Below, piece after piece: positions 11,701 through 21,000 of a DNA stretch of 64,000 nt. Position numbers and translations under genes: made by a program. Every line of letters starts with the position of its first letter. Position 1 is the stretch's first letter. The DNA comes from Plazaster borealis (Eukaryota; Echinodermata; Asteroidea; Forcipulatida; Labidiasteridae), in the NCBI GenBank assembly GCA_021014325.1, contig CM037473.1:5829501-5893500 (forward strand), written 5' to 3'. The notes under the pieces are model-generated. The model had not been told where the DNA came from. It saw nothing but the letters and a program-made list of their open reading frames with translations, and made no database searches.

Positions 11701-13710
11701 TATAGCCTAGTTACCAAACCCTTACCCCAAAGTTGCAGAAAGCCGTAAGAAGGTATTTTATACTCATCAACGTTACCAAACTTGTTTCCCTCACTCCAAA
11801 GTTGCAATGAAGAAGACAGACAGCCGTATGAAGGTGAAAAACAACCCCCAGGCGATGGAAAACAAACGCGTCCTCCTGCGACAAAAGTGCCACCAGCGTC
11901 AAAGGGCGGGCAGATCAACATTGCCATCCCTATTCTTTGCTCAGTCTTGGCCGTTGTGCTTGTCGTGCTTCTTGTGGTTGGTGTGATGCTTTACAGACAG
12001 AGAATTGGAAACTCAACAGCCCTCTTGAACAACGAAACTCCGTAAGCGCAAAGATGCTAATTCCGATTTGTGTCCAAAATTGAACCACCGAATATTGATT
12101 TAAATTTGAAATAGCTATATAAGGTTTCATGTAGGATATAGCACAAAGAAATCTACCATTGATAAGTGGTAGGTAATTAAAAACTAAACAAAACATTACT
12201 GTCAGGATCCGGACATTATCTTAAGTCCATCAGCTATGTACAAACAACTTGGCATGTTACATGTATTTTGTGCATGTCCGTGGCATATGCTGAGTTTTGG
12301 TATGTTTTTCTTTCTTTATCTCTCTGTTACTAAAAAATTCGATCCATTTTTTTACTGACGAAAAGCAGAAATACAACAAGTATTCAAATTTATGTTCGTC
12401 CTATTTTGAGATGGCACACTTTAAGTTGTTTCTACCACTACATTATGTTATTTAATTATCTATTTGTATTTATTTAGTAATTTCTTTTTTGCAGGAATGG
12501 AATCAACGACTCAACAAGTGTAGAGCATGAATCAAGAGGTAAGAATTTGCAGAAACCTGAACAATTCTTTTTATAAAAAAGTAAATGGCTTTTTGTTGTA
12601 CACACAGTGTAAAAATTTGATTCCCACGAGGTTTGTTTCCACTAGACCTGCAGCCGACCAGTTAGCTTTTGCCGGCGTCACAGGGGTTTTGGTCCCCCGG
12701 TTATTCTGTTCAAAATACTGTGTAGAAACGTTGTCTGTTAGCGCCCTCTTCTGATCCAACCTCTTCTGAATTTATTCTGAACAGCGCTCTCTTCTCAACA
12801 AAATCCCCTATGACACATGTCAGCCTCGAGGGGCACTGGTCTGGCCTCAATTTCATAAAGTTGGCAGAAAACATTGCTTAATTTAAATAGCGAATCTATT
12901 TTCTTTACAGAGCAAACAGGTGTTTCTTTACATTACAGGTTTACCAAGTTATTACTATGGACAAAACGTTGAAACATTTTTAAAGAAAATTCTCTTTACG
13001 CCAACAATTATATCTCTACAGTATCGAAACCAGTATCTACAACTTTACCACTGGTACCCAGCGAGTACCCACAGGCAGACCACCACACGTATTATTCGTT
13101 AGATTATGACGACAAAGGTGAGGGGAGCACCCGCTATGTGGTCCACGGGCAAAATAGCGCGCCCTCTGAGGCCGATAAAGTCCCAAGTACGGATGACGCT
13201 CACCACGAATATTATGTGCTAGAGAAAACACAAAGTACTGATAACATAGGGATGAGCAACCCAGATTGCACAACCTCAATAACTAAATCGTTACCAGAGG
13301 CTCCTGTTGAAACGGAAAGCAATCGTTCTCCAGTGCTGATGACTGCGGAGAGCGAGACCCCACTCGGTTTGTCTGGATACGAGGTTGCTGTCGTTGCACC
13401 TCCAAAGGAAAATATTCGTTCTCCGCTGCAAAAGCCTGCGGAGAGCGAGACCGTTAATGATCAATCTGGATACGAGGTTCCTGTCGTTGCACCTCCAAAG
13501 GAAAACATTTCTCCAGTGCAAAAGAATGCGGAGAGCGAGACCGTTAATGATCGATCTGGATACGAGGTTGCTGTCGTTGCACCTCCAGCGGCCGGTGCCA
13601 ATGACTCGTCCCTCTACGACCACTTCGACAGATCTACAAGCCGGCTTTCGAATGTGGGCGACCTTACTTATCAAGAGAACAGCGATTATCAACATTTAGA
13701 AAAGGTTTAA
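2619..13710 (+). CDS. Receptor gene A: cysteine-rich, single-pass, tyrosine-motif tail (6 coding exons)
   Basis: Exons 2619-2785, 3239-3339, 5164-5338, 11802-12041, 12495-12538 and 13022-13710 join in frame to 471 residues. The order is signal peptide (about 1-31), a cysteine-rich ectodomain (about 50-149), a Pro/Lys-rich stalk, one hydrophobic segment (about 189-211) followed by YRQR, then a 260-residue tail. The tail carries many tyrosines: HEYYVLEK, three SGYEV[AP]VVAPP repeats, SLYDHF, DLTYQEN and a terminal SDYQHL that fits the ITIM pattern. Topology predicts a type I plasma-membrane receptor signalling through SH2 proteins; that role is inference. I do not recognise the ectodomain. The start ATG has A at -3 and G at +4. 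Intron phases are 2,1,2,2,1, the same as in the paralogs B and C downstream. The third intron (6.5 kb) holds a large foldback element. The exon 2 donor (GTGCGG) is the weakest splice site. Confidence 0.82.
3239..3339 (+). CDS. Gene A exon 2: first cysteine-rich module
   Basis: Preceded by a pyrimidine-rich TATTTTTACAG acceptor. Read in phase 2 to 1 it is open and encodes CPIEGAPC, TLCQRACQMEDC and an acidic end (DELYADNE). Five cysteines in about 33 residues. It matches exon 2 of B and C in phase, size class and cysteine pattern. The donor is GTGCGG, a weak site. Confidence 0.72.
4028..4361. mobile_element. TTAA-flanked MITE (family T1)
   Basis: Ends TTAAAGGCACTGGACACGTT and the inverted equivalent ACGTGTCCAGCGCCTTTAA. 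The interior has the conserved GAAACGACTCCC, AGAGGTAATTTCTCACT, GCAACTTCGATGACCAATTG and TGGGATACACCAAGTGAGAA blocks seen in every family member. TTAA at both ends suggests piggyBac-type mobilisation (inference). Confidence 0.75.
4535..4757 (-). mobile_element. tRNA-derived SINE (family 1), partial
   Basis: Contains ACCCCTTCTCTTA, GTGTCTTGCTTAAGGGCACAAG, the box B complement GGGACTCGAACCC and CCCTCGGCCAAGATAC. The microsatellite tail is missing. Confidence 0.7.
4841..5125 (+). mobile_element. tRNA-derived SINE (family 2) with (TGAAA)n tail
   Basis: Box A-like GTTGGCGTAGTGGTAT and box B-like GGTTTGAATCACG, then a body with CCTGACTGCGTGGGTTTTCC and a tail of ATGAAATGAAATGAAA. It ends about 38 bases before exon 3 of gene A. 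A minus-strand relative lies at 10790-11015. Confidence 0.6.
5164..5338 (+). CDS. Gene A exon 3: second cysteine-rich module
   Basis: Phase 1 to 2, acceptor CACGGCAG, donor GTAACG. Encodes DWSYDSCADSQETMC, AYICRYADGTGVCVF and LCICKHQEDDYQLW. The cysteine pattern C-x6-C-x7-C-x7-C-x11-C-x-C closely parallels exon 3 of gene C. A SINE with a (TGAAA)n tail ends only about 38 bases upstream of the exon. Confidence 0.85.
6400..8690 (-). pseudogene. Penelope-like retroelement, minus-strand degraded copy
   Basis: On the minus strand in order: a segment with SLITSFDVREEFQ (8508-8113), a segment with IEKVALGKDLKFVPTP (7734-7462), which is the N-terminal part of Penelope-type reverse transcriptase, and a C-terminal RT segment with TPLVFSTTYNPYINQ and EIFPDPPFIAYR (7174-6809). 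The next expected residues (DLNIREKLIRAKL) are present but one frame away, so there is a frameshift. The catalytic middle is missing. A terminal-repeat block is at 6405-6540. Confidence 0.7.
7822..7954 (-). mobile_element. Retroposed tRNA-like unit with 13-bp target duplication
   Basis: The insert is flanked by CTTATAAATAATA at 7809-7821 and again at 7955-7967. It consists, on the minus strand, of a 32-base leader, a 73-nt tRNA-like sequence (7922-7850) and a tail starting ATTTTTCTTTG. Same unit as the array at 19200-20815. Confidence 0.7.
8690..9810 (+). pseudogene. Penelope-like retroelement, plus-strand degraded copy
   Basis: Starts and ends with the same block (CTGACACATTTGTCAACCGG at 8703 and near 9695), as expected for Penelope terminal repeats. 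Between them lie TKLKHNPDIVIKP, a frame break, MNRTDYLEVGYRHLES and YTKLDQDITQQTTTM (about 8820-8985), then the C-terminal RT piece with TYNPYINQ and EIFPDPPF (9182-9373). The catalytic core is deleted. Confidence 0.7.
10790..11015 (-). mobile_element. SINE family 2 copy, minus strand
   Basis: Carries the complement of box B (GGAATTCAAATCGGGG) near 10970 and AAAACCCACACATGTGGAAA, matching the body of the element at 4841-5125 in reverse. Confidence 0.5.
11029..11412. mobile_element. MITE related to the foldback ends (diverged)
   Basis: Left GAGAAAGTTGCGACACTAC and right CTTCTCAATACATAGCTCTC resemble the foldback termini. The interior TGCCAGACTAGACTGCACAT also occurs at 5490-5520. Includes a run of about twelve G. 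Confidence 0.55.
11802..12041 (+). CDS. Gene A exon 4: stalk and transmembrane segment
   Basis: Phase 2 to 2. The first residues, SCNEED, align with SCSEEE of gene C and SCVVD of gene B across the same splice junction. A charged, proline-rich stalk is followed by INIAIPILCSVLAVVLVVLL and a YRQR stop-transfer sequence. Donor GTAAGC. Confidence 0.88.
12495..12538 (+). CDS. Gene A exon 5: 44-nt juxtamembrane micro-exon
   Basis: Acceptor TTTCTTTTTTGCAG, donor GTAAGA, phase 2 to 1. It encodes NGINDSTSVEHESR. B (32 nt) and C (41 nt) have micro-exons at the same place with the same phases. All three lengths equal 3n+2, so loss of this exon would shift the tail frame. Confidence 0.78.
12600..12800. 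repeat. Repeat fragment in intron 5 of gene A
   Basis: TGTGTAGAAACGTTGTCTGT followed by TAGCGCCCTCTTCTGA recurs as TGTGTAGAAATTGCGTCTGA and TAGCGCCCTCTTTTGA near 31638-31675, in intron 1 of gene C. Confidence 0.4.
13022..13710 (+). CDS. Gene A exon 6: tyrosine-rich cytoplasmic tail
   Basis: Acceptor TATCTCTACAG, phase 1 entry, stop TAA at 13708-13710. The tail has about 15 tyrosines. A 90-93 bp unit encoding SGYEV[AP]VVAPP plus a SETVND-type linker is repeated (starts near 13372, 13465 and 13555), and its linker half also precedes the first copy. The C-terminus is DYQHLEKV, which matches YDHLER and YDHLSR in B and C. Confidence 0.9.
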
Positions 13711-14040
13711 AAGTAAAACGGTTCCAAATCTTGTGCTGGTGAAACTTTAAATCTCACACAAGGTTCACTTACTCGACAGTCGAAGTTGCAAACATGTATA
13801 ACTTGTTACGCGTACATGGACATGTAGATATACACATCGTTGACTCTTTTACACCAACGTTCCACACGCCAGTGAAATCAAAATTAATGTCTTACAATTC
13901 AATAACAACAACGTATACAAACCATAGATTTATATAATATAATAGAGGAATTAGCACTCTAATTACACACACGGAACTGCGCTGGCCTACCATATGTTCG
14001 AATCCCTATGAGTAAAATTACATGCAAATTTCCCCTTAAA

Positions 14041-14046
14041 AATAAA
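14041..14046 (+). terminator. Candidate polyadenylation signal of gene A
   Basis: First AATAAA after the gene A stop, 331 bases downstream, with a T/G-rich stretch about 40 bases later. Confidence 0.4.
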
Positions 14047-14284
14047 ATGATGGTTGTGTGAACTGGATCATGACCTGTGTTTTATTGGGTCACCACCATT
14101 TTCTCAATGGCAAAAAAAAATGCTTCTCGTCTGGCCGTGTCACATGGTTTTGTACGCCCTCTCGTTATATTATAAAAAACAAGCTCTAAAACACACGTTA
14201 AATCTGGTGGGACTGACCATGAAACCGTTAGTAGGGCGGCTAGGGCCCCGTTGTTTAACCTTGCATGACACTTTTTTAATTAAA

Positions 14285-14830
14285 GTCAGTACTCCGAAGA
14301 AAATTTTTTTTTATCAGCTCTAAAATTACAAGTTCCCCAACTATGTACACCTAGCTAAAAATAGCATGCCAATTGTCTTGTTACTATCGGTTTTTTTTTT
14401 CACACAAAAAACCCTCGATCTATGACCAGCTATCCCGGAATTCCCATAGGAATTGTACAGCAATTACGTAGCCTTGGGACTAATAGCCACTAATGGGTAA
14501 AACGAAACATAGCATGGTTGTCAGATTGCTTATTCTCTAGACTTGTACAGGGCTCTGAGCACTGCCCTGGTTGTTTATTTGGATAATTGAGTAGGATGGT
14601 GTTGCAAGGATTAATTAGACCTTATAAGAGATTATGATGTTCATGCTGCGTTGTGTAAATAAAGGGTTTTATTGCTCTGGTTGCAAAGGCAGGAAGTAAA
14701 GTTGTATAAATTCTACAATGAGATATGGGCTCATCTTAAAAGAAATTTTGCTTAAATTTATTTTATTTAGTCAAAAGGGTCCATAGCTAATGGTTTGGGC
14801 GATTTTAAAAGTGATTTTGTTCTCCAGGGT
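14285..14830 (+). repeat. Dispersed repeat, partner of 36350-36730
   Basis: Shares GTCAGTACTCCG, AATAGCATGNCAAATGTCTTG-like text, CCGGAATTCCCATAGGAATT, GTACAGCA(A/G)TTAC and GATTGTTTATTT-like text in the same order and orientation. Confidence 0.6.
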
Positions 14831-16236
14831 GTAATCCTTGTAATTTATTTTGATGGTGTCATGCAGGGACAACTGCATTTTAGCAAAAATTGTGTGTGTT
14901 ACTATTGTTTACAAATTATTCAATCCATGTAGTTATTATAATCCATGTCATTTTAATCCTATCACGAGTTGTAATATAAAAACAAAAAAATATATACATT
15001 TAAAAAAAATAAAAATGCACAAACAAAGTTCAAATTCAATTCAAGAAACCTGACGTAAAGTTTGCTTCACAATATTTGTTTAAAAACACAAATACACCTC
15101 AGGTTGAGCAATTTTGTTTGGTTTTATTCAATATAAAGCATTATTTACACAGTACAAGCTAAGCTCACAATGTACGTAGGAGCCGACCTTGCGGTGATGG
15201 GTATTCACTAATGTCACTGAAGCATGGCCGGAACCCAACGAAGGGCGTTTAGAGTGTAGATAAGTTCAACCTTTAAAGGTGTAAACAAGTTTCCAATTAT
15301 TTTGGTAAAGCTAATTAATCTAGCTGACTTACCGGTACTTTTTAATAGGAAGAATAAAATACAGTTATGGTATTATCGTTTTCAGGTGCCACCCAAACTG
15401 TTTAGAGAGAGATTAACACCTGAAGTAGAAGTGTAATAAATGCCTCGTTGGAGTCTAAAACAGATCACTTACTAAGATTTGGAAATTTCATTCGTCCATG
15501 CTTAAAGTCTACATAATATTTTGCTTCGTAAAAAGTTAGGAAGGTAGTGCATTCTGCTCTACCGGCCAGGCTCCTTGTGGATGATACCCATGCCTACATC
15601 CTTACGGACTGTGAAGGGGGCAACCCTGTTTCAGCTCTAGGAGTAGGTGGCAACGTGCCTCTGGTGGCAGTCGATACATATTTCATATAGGATTTTCCTG
15701 ACATTTTCGGCAAATAAGAGGTCAGTTGAAACGTCGCGTTATTCTATTTCGCGCGAAATTGAAAGCTCACATTCAATTTCACTTAATGTGCAAGCCAAAT
15801 AATTGTAATATTCTATTGCGCCAGGCGATAAAAACAAAGATAACCATTCAATTTAACAAATTAAATCCATTCGAACAGCATTCAAATTCGCAGCAGCTTA
15901 TCGCAGCGTGCATTCGGTTATTCAAATTCATTTTCCGGCAGTCATTTGTGGGAAGTGTGCAGGTAAATTAATGCTTTAGTAATCTCGTGGCGTCTCATTT
16001 AGATTTCAGAAGGTTTAAATTAAAGTTAACTTATTGTATGAAAATCACTTTCCTAATGTTCTTCGACAACGATTGCCATTAATACAAAATACAAACCGAA
16101 GAATCTGTGAAGTATTTAACGCAGTTGTAAAACCACTGCCCGTATGCTTGGCACGCCAACAGATAGATTGTGAAGAAAATACAATGGTTAATAGAGGACC
16201 CTTACAAAAAACAACGAAGACACCAACCGGAGTAAT

Positions 16237-16602
16237 TTAAAGGTATCGTACACGTCTGGACTCAAAGCAAATATTAGTATAAAACCTTACTTGGTAACAA
16301 GCAACAGAGAGCTGTTGATAGTATACAACATTGTAAGAAACGACTCCCTCTGAAGTAACGTAGTTCTTAAGAAAGAGGTAAATTCTCACTAAAATAATAA
16401 ACACTTCTTGCAAGAAGTTTTTATTCCTATCTGAAAGCAAACAAATTTGTACAGCAAGGGTGTTTTTTCTTTCATCATTATGCAACTTCGATGACCAATT
16501 GAGCCCACATTTTTACAGGCTTGTTATTTTATGCATATGTTGGGATACACCAAGTGAGAACACTGGTCTTTGACAATTTCCAAACGTGTTCAGTGCCTTT
16601 AA
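16237..16602. mobile_element. TTAA-flanked MITE (family T1)
   Basis: TTAAAGGTATCGTACACGTC at the left and CAAACGTGTTCAGTGCCTTTAA at the right. The centre is a hairpin, AACTTCTTGCAAGAAGTTTT. Confidence 0.78.
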
Positions 16603-17118
16603 ATGGACTGAACAGCTTTCCACTTTGGTAAAGAAGGTATGCAATTAAATATTCGTGATATTACATTTTCAAAGTGTGTCCACCGCAAGCATCACTTGTT
16701 TGGATTCTGCCTCCACTCCTGTAAGATTGCCTATTATTGCGTGAAGTGGAAATAAATATTACATTGAATTGAACTGGGCAAAAGGACTAGGCCTACTCTC
16801 TGCCTTGCTCAGTCATAGATATATACACAAGATCCGCCGTTGAAGACACTTCGGGACAAGGTGTTATCACGGTGCGGCCATTTTGTTTTTCAATGTGTTT
16901 TATCTCCTGTGCAAATAAACCTAACTAAACCGAGGCTTGGACGGGATGCAGCAAGGCCCATTTCCTGTGATGTGTGCATTCTCGGGTGTGGTGTTGCCTA
17001 AAATCGAACTTGGACTCTTTGGATAAAATGGCATTTTAGGAAAAGTATGAGGCGCATTATGTTTCTAATAAGTATTTGGCTCCATCGTAAAGGCTCAAGT
17101 CTCTTTTCAATTTCTAAC

Positions 17119-17476
17119 TTAAAAGCCCTGTACACTATTGGTAAGATCAAAAAACACAAATGTTCACAGATTCACACATAACTTACATGATTTAAAGTAA
17201 GTAATGGTAGAAAGGGTTCCCTAAAATATTTCTGCCTAAAATGCTATCGTTTCTGAGAAATGAGTTAAAACAATAGTTTTTATCACGCGCGATAAAAACT
17301 CGATGTTTGAAAAAACAGAAAACACATAAGGTCTCTTTTCACTATCTTCTCGTGACCTCGATGACCAATAAATTTAGCTCAAACTTTCACAAGTTTGTTT
17401 GTTCATGCATATGTTGAATCACACAAAATGTGGACACTGGTTTTGAGCTGTTACTAAAAGTGTACAATACCTTTAA
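17119..17476. mobile_element. TTAA-flanked MITE (T1-related, diverged)
   Basis: Ends TTAAAAGCCCTGTACACTAT and GTGTACAATACCTTTAA. The interior has the hairpin TTTTTATCACGCGCGATAAA and the GACCTCGATGACCAAT block. It lies about 420 bases upstream of gene B. Confidence 0.6.
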
Positions 17477-17899
17477 AACATGAATTAAGTTTCTCCTTTG
17501 GTATATGGAACGCTGTTTAGTAGACGTTCCTCATACATAGGCCTATTTACGAAATGAAACAATGTCCATGTTTTAGACTCAATTTGAGTAATTTTCTATC
17601 CCTTTAAAAAAATAACAACCAGGGTGCCTCTTTAAGATTCACGCCCGACCTTGACCATGGGAATTTAAAAAAAATCTACCGTACTTCATGTTGAATGCTT
17701 GTGTATTCAGGCTGTACTTCACCTCCTATTATATGCATTCATTACGAGGTAGTCATGCAATGCCCCCCGACGCATGCTTAGTCCGCGGTTGGGGAATACA
17801 CTGTATTTATAGTCCGCAGGGAAAGGGCAAGCGAAACTCATTTCAAATTTTAGCTAGTGAGAACAGCTACTCCATAGAATGTGTAGACTAGTGCTAAAC

Positions 17900-18072
17900 A
17901 TGGGGCTTCTTGAAGGGCCAACACACAGCCACTTTGTTCGAGTTGTTTTCTACATATGGCTTGGTGCTGGAATTCTGGCAACTAACAACTGTGTGGCACA
18001 GAATGACGACTTAGACCACCTACCGACAGAATTGGCAGATCGCTCAGAGGAACTGAGGAATCACTTCTGCAG
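17900..18072 (+). CDS. Gene B exon 1: signal peptide
   Basis: Encodes MGLLEGPTHSHFVRVVFYIW, a hydrophobic core up to a VAQ cleavage-like end, then an acidic stretch and RSEELRNHFC. RSEE is shared exactly with gene C. Phase 2 end at GTAAAC. Confidence 0.82.
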
Positions 18073-21000
18073 GTAAACATAATAATAATGATACTAATGG
18101 TGTCTTAATTATATGCATGTTTAGCGTTTTATCACACCCCCTTTTGGCGCATCAAATCACTCTTTATTTGTTTTTCAAAACCCTGCGATCAGTGTCCCTC
18201 CTTGGAATGTAAAGATCCATTAGTTGTTGAAATCCAATGACGTCATGTTTCAAAATTCACTCTGAAAAAGTCAGTTATGAGCCAAAAAGTCCCCGTACAA
18301 AAATGTACAGATCCATTTTTCTCAGAATGATGTCATCAGATGTTTTGAATGTTGACAAATTTTGCATTGGATGGTTATTGAATACAATGCAATTTACACC
18401 ATTTTAACGTGAGGTTAGAGATTTGTAATTTTTTTCCCACTCACATAAGAACTCTATATCTATTGGAAAATGAGTATATCACAAATTGAATTGGTCATTA
18501 TCCTTCCTCTTTAAATTATGATTATACTAAAATGTTATAAAGTACACTTTCAGATCACAATTTAAGTGCTCATTGTTGTCTGTTTCTAACAGCATCTCTT
18601 CAGTTTTTCATTTAGATTACTTTTGTAACCGATCTTCTTGTCCCACAGTTGCCAGGGAGCTGAATTGTCTCACAGCCTGTGTTTTTATTTGTGTTCTTCC
18701 ATGGAAGAAATGGAATGTGATTTTAACGAAGGTGAGAGAAAGTGGAATGTGTGACATCAGTGAAATTGTGTTCTTTTTTATCAAAACAGTTTATGTTCCT
18801 CTTATGCATTAGGCCTAAACCACTGAGACAGGTGAACGCACACAACCTTGCGGTTGCTGTTCGAGGGGTCACGCCGTTGTTGAGTCCGTTGTTCCTTTTC
18901 TAGAAGAAATCATCCTTTGTGTACAAGTTGAACAAAGAAAACGTTGTGGAGGAACGGGAATATTGAAGAGCTTTGTTCCATTGTCTTAAGGAAACCCACA
19001 AGCTGGGCCCATTGGTGCTCGATATGTGGCGTGGTGACCCCCCCCCCCATTGTGTCTTCATTGCGTTCTAGGAATCTCAGGAATTGTTATAGATTTGTTT
19101 TACATGATTTTTTGTTTTAAATATATTTATGTATTTATGTATTTATGTATTTATGTATTTGTTTTATTTTTTTGTATATATATATATATAATATAATAAT
19201 AAACCACAAGGGAAACTGACTGGGTAAATTGTTAAATGATTTTGGGTTGAACAAAGAAAAATTGACTAGAGCGGGATTTGAACCAACGACCTCCGGTTTA
19301 ACGTGCCGGTGCTCTACCAACTGAGTTATCTAGCCCTATGTTGGCGGTCTCCCTATTTTGTCAATATCTTTGTTCGGGGGGTGCCAGTCAGAAGCCATTC
19401 AACCGCAAACTGCCGTGTAGCCAGGGATCACACCCATACGATACAAACTGGGAAGCGGCAGCCGGGGATTATATATATATATATATACCCCCCGAACAAA
19501 GATATTGACAAAATAGGGAGACCGCCAACATAGGGCTAGATAGCTCAGTTGGTAGAGCGCCGGCACGTTAAACCGGAGGTCGTTGGTTCAAATCCCACTC
19601 TAGTCAATTTTTCTTTGTTCAACCCAAAATCATTATATCAGGTTGTATCGTATGGGTGTGATCCCTGGCTACACGGCAGTTTGCGGTTGAATGGCTTTCT
19701 GACTGGCACCCCCCGAACAAAGATATTGACAAAATAGGGAGACCGCCAACATAGGGCTAGATAGCTCAGTTGGTAGAGCGCCGGCACGTTAAACCGGAGG
19801 TCGTTGGTTCAAGTCCCACTCTAGTCAATTTTTCTTTGTTCATCCCAAAATCATTTAATATTTATCCAGTCAGTTTCACTTGTGGTCCATTACTTGATAT
19901 ATGATATATAAAAAAAGTCGCATCCCCTTAAGGTGATCCCCGGCTGCCGCTTCCCAGGTTGTATCGTATGGGTGTGATCCCTGGCTACACGGCAGTTTGC
20001 GGTTGAATGGCTTTCTGACTGGCACCCCCCGAACAAAGATATTGACAAAATAGGGAGACCGCCAACATAGGGCTAGATAGCTCAGTTGGTAGAGCGCCGG
20101 CACGTTAAACCGGAGGTCGTTGGTTCAAGTCCCACTCTAGTCAATTTTTCTTTGTTCATCCCAAAATCATTTAATATTTATCCAGTCAGTTTCCCTTGTG
20201 GTCCATTACTTGATATATGATATATAAAAAAAAGTCGCATCCCCTTAAGGTGATCCCCGGCTGCCGCTTCCCAGGTTGTATCGTATGGGTGTGATCCCTG
20301 GCTATACGGCAGTTTGCGGTTGAATGGCTTTCTGACTGGCACCCCCCGAACAAAGATATTGACAAAATAGGGAGACCGCCAACATAGGGCTAGATAGCTC
20401 AGTTGGTAGAGCGCCGGCACGTTAAACCGGAGGTCGTTGGTTCAAGTCCCACTCTAGTCAATTTTTCTTTGTTCATCCCAAAATCATTTAATATTTATCC
20501 AGTCAGTTTCCCTTGTGGTCCATTACTTGATATATGATATATAAAAAAAAGTCGCATCCCCTTAAGGTGATCCCCGGCTGCCGCTTCCCAGGTTGTATCG
20601 TATGGGTGTGATCCTGGCTATACGGCAGTTTGCGATTGAATGTCTATCTGACTGGCACACCCCGAACAAAGATATTGACAAAATAGGGAGACCGCCAACA
20701 TAGGGCTAGATAGCTCAGTTGGTAGAGCGCCGGCACGTTAAACCGGAGGTCGTTGGTTCAAGTCCCACTCTAGTCAATTTTTCTTTGTTCATCCCAAAAT
20801 CATTATATATATATATATATTTGTTTTTTGGGGGGGGGCGCATCCCCTGCCACATATCAGGCATATAGCTGGGCCTCCCCTTAGCCACTAAGAACGATCC
20901 AGGGCAGTACAGGAGAGTGGGTTGGATGTAACATCAAGGGGTAATTAAACCACACATTAAACGATCGAAGAGGAAAGCAAATGATGTTTGATCATGGGCA

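Larger units (their letters stand above)
14050..17118. other. Intergenic DNA between genes A and B
   Basis: No gene is supported. 14285-14830 holds a repeat also found at 36350-36730 (shared CCGGAATTCCCATAGGAATT). 15540-15680 is an inverted partner of 62225-62375 (shared ATGATACCCATGCCTACATC). 15060-15530 and 15690-16230 show nothing I can name. A T1 MITE follows at 16237-16602, then ordinary AT-rich sequence. Confidence 0.5.
19206..20815. repeat. Array of 316-bp units each containing a tRNA-like gene
   Basis: Five direct copies of the tRNA-like sequence start at 19534, 19755, 20071, 20388 and 20704; the last four are 316-317 bases apart and almost identical. One inverted copy (19263-19335) heads the array, joined by a TA microsatellite near 19470. 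Each unit carries the CCCCGAACAAAGATATTGAC leader and a CTGACTGGCACC block. The array is in intron 2 of gene B. Confidence 0.88.

Noticed and set aside
17879..17899. Upstream ATG of gene B as the start
   Set aside because: Possible, but 17900 gives a better signal-peptide shape and G at +4; left as an alternative.
19534..20776. A cluster of functional tRNA-Asn (GTT) genes
   Set aside because: C33 instead of U33, a C-A pair at the loop, an unusual acceptor stem and the mobile behaviour of the unit argue for tRNA-derived repeats; kept only as tRNA-like.
19206..20815. CRISPR-like regular repeats
   Set aside because: The repeat unit is 316 bp without short unique spacers, in an intron-containing animal genome.
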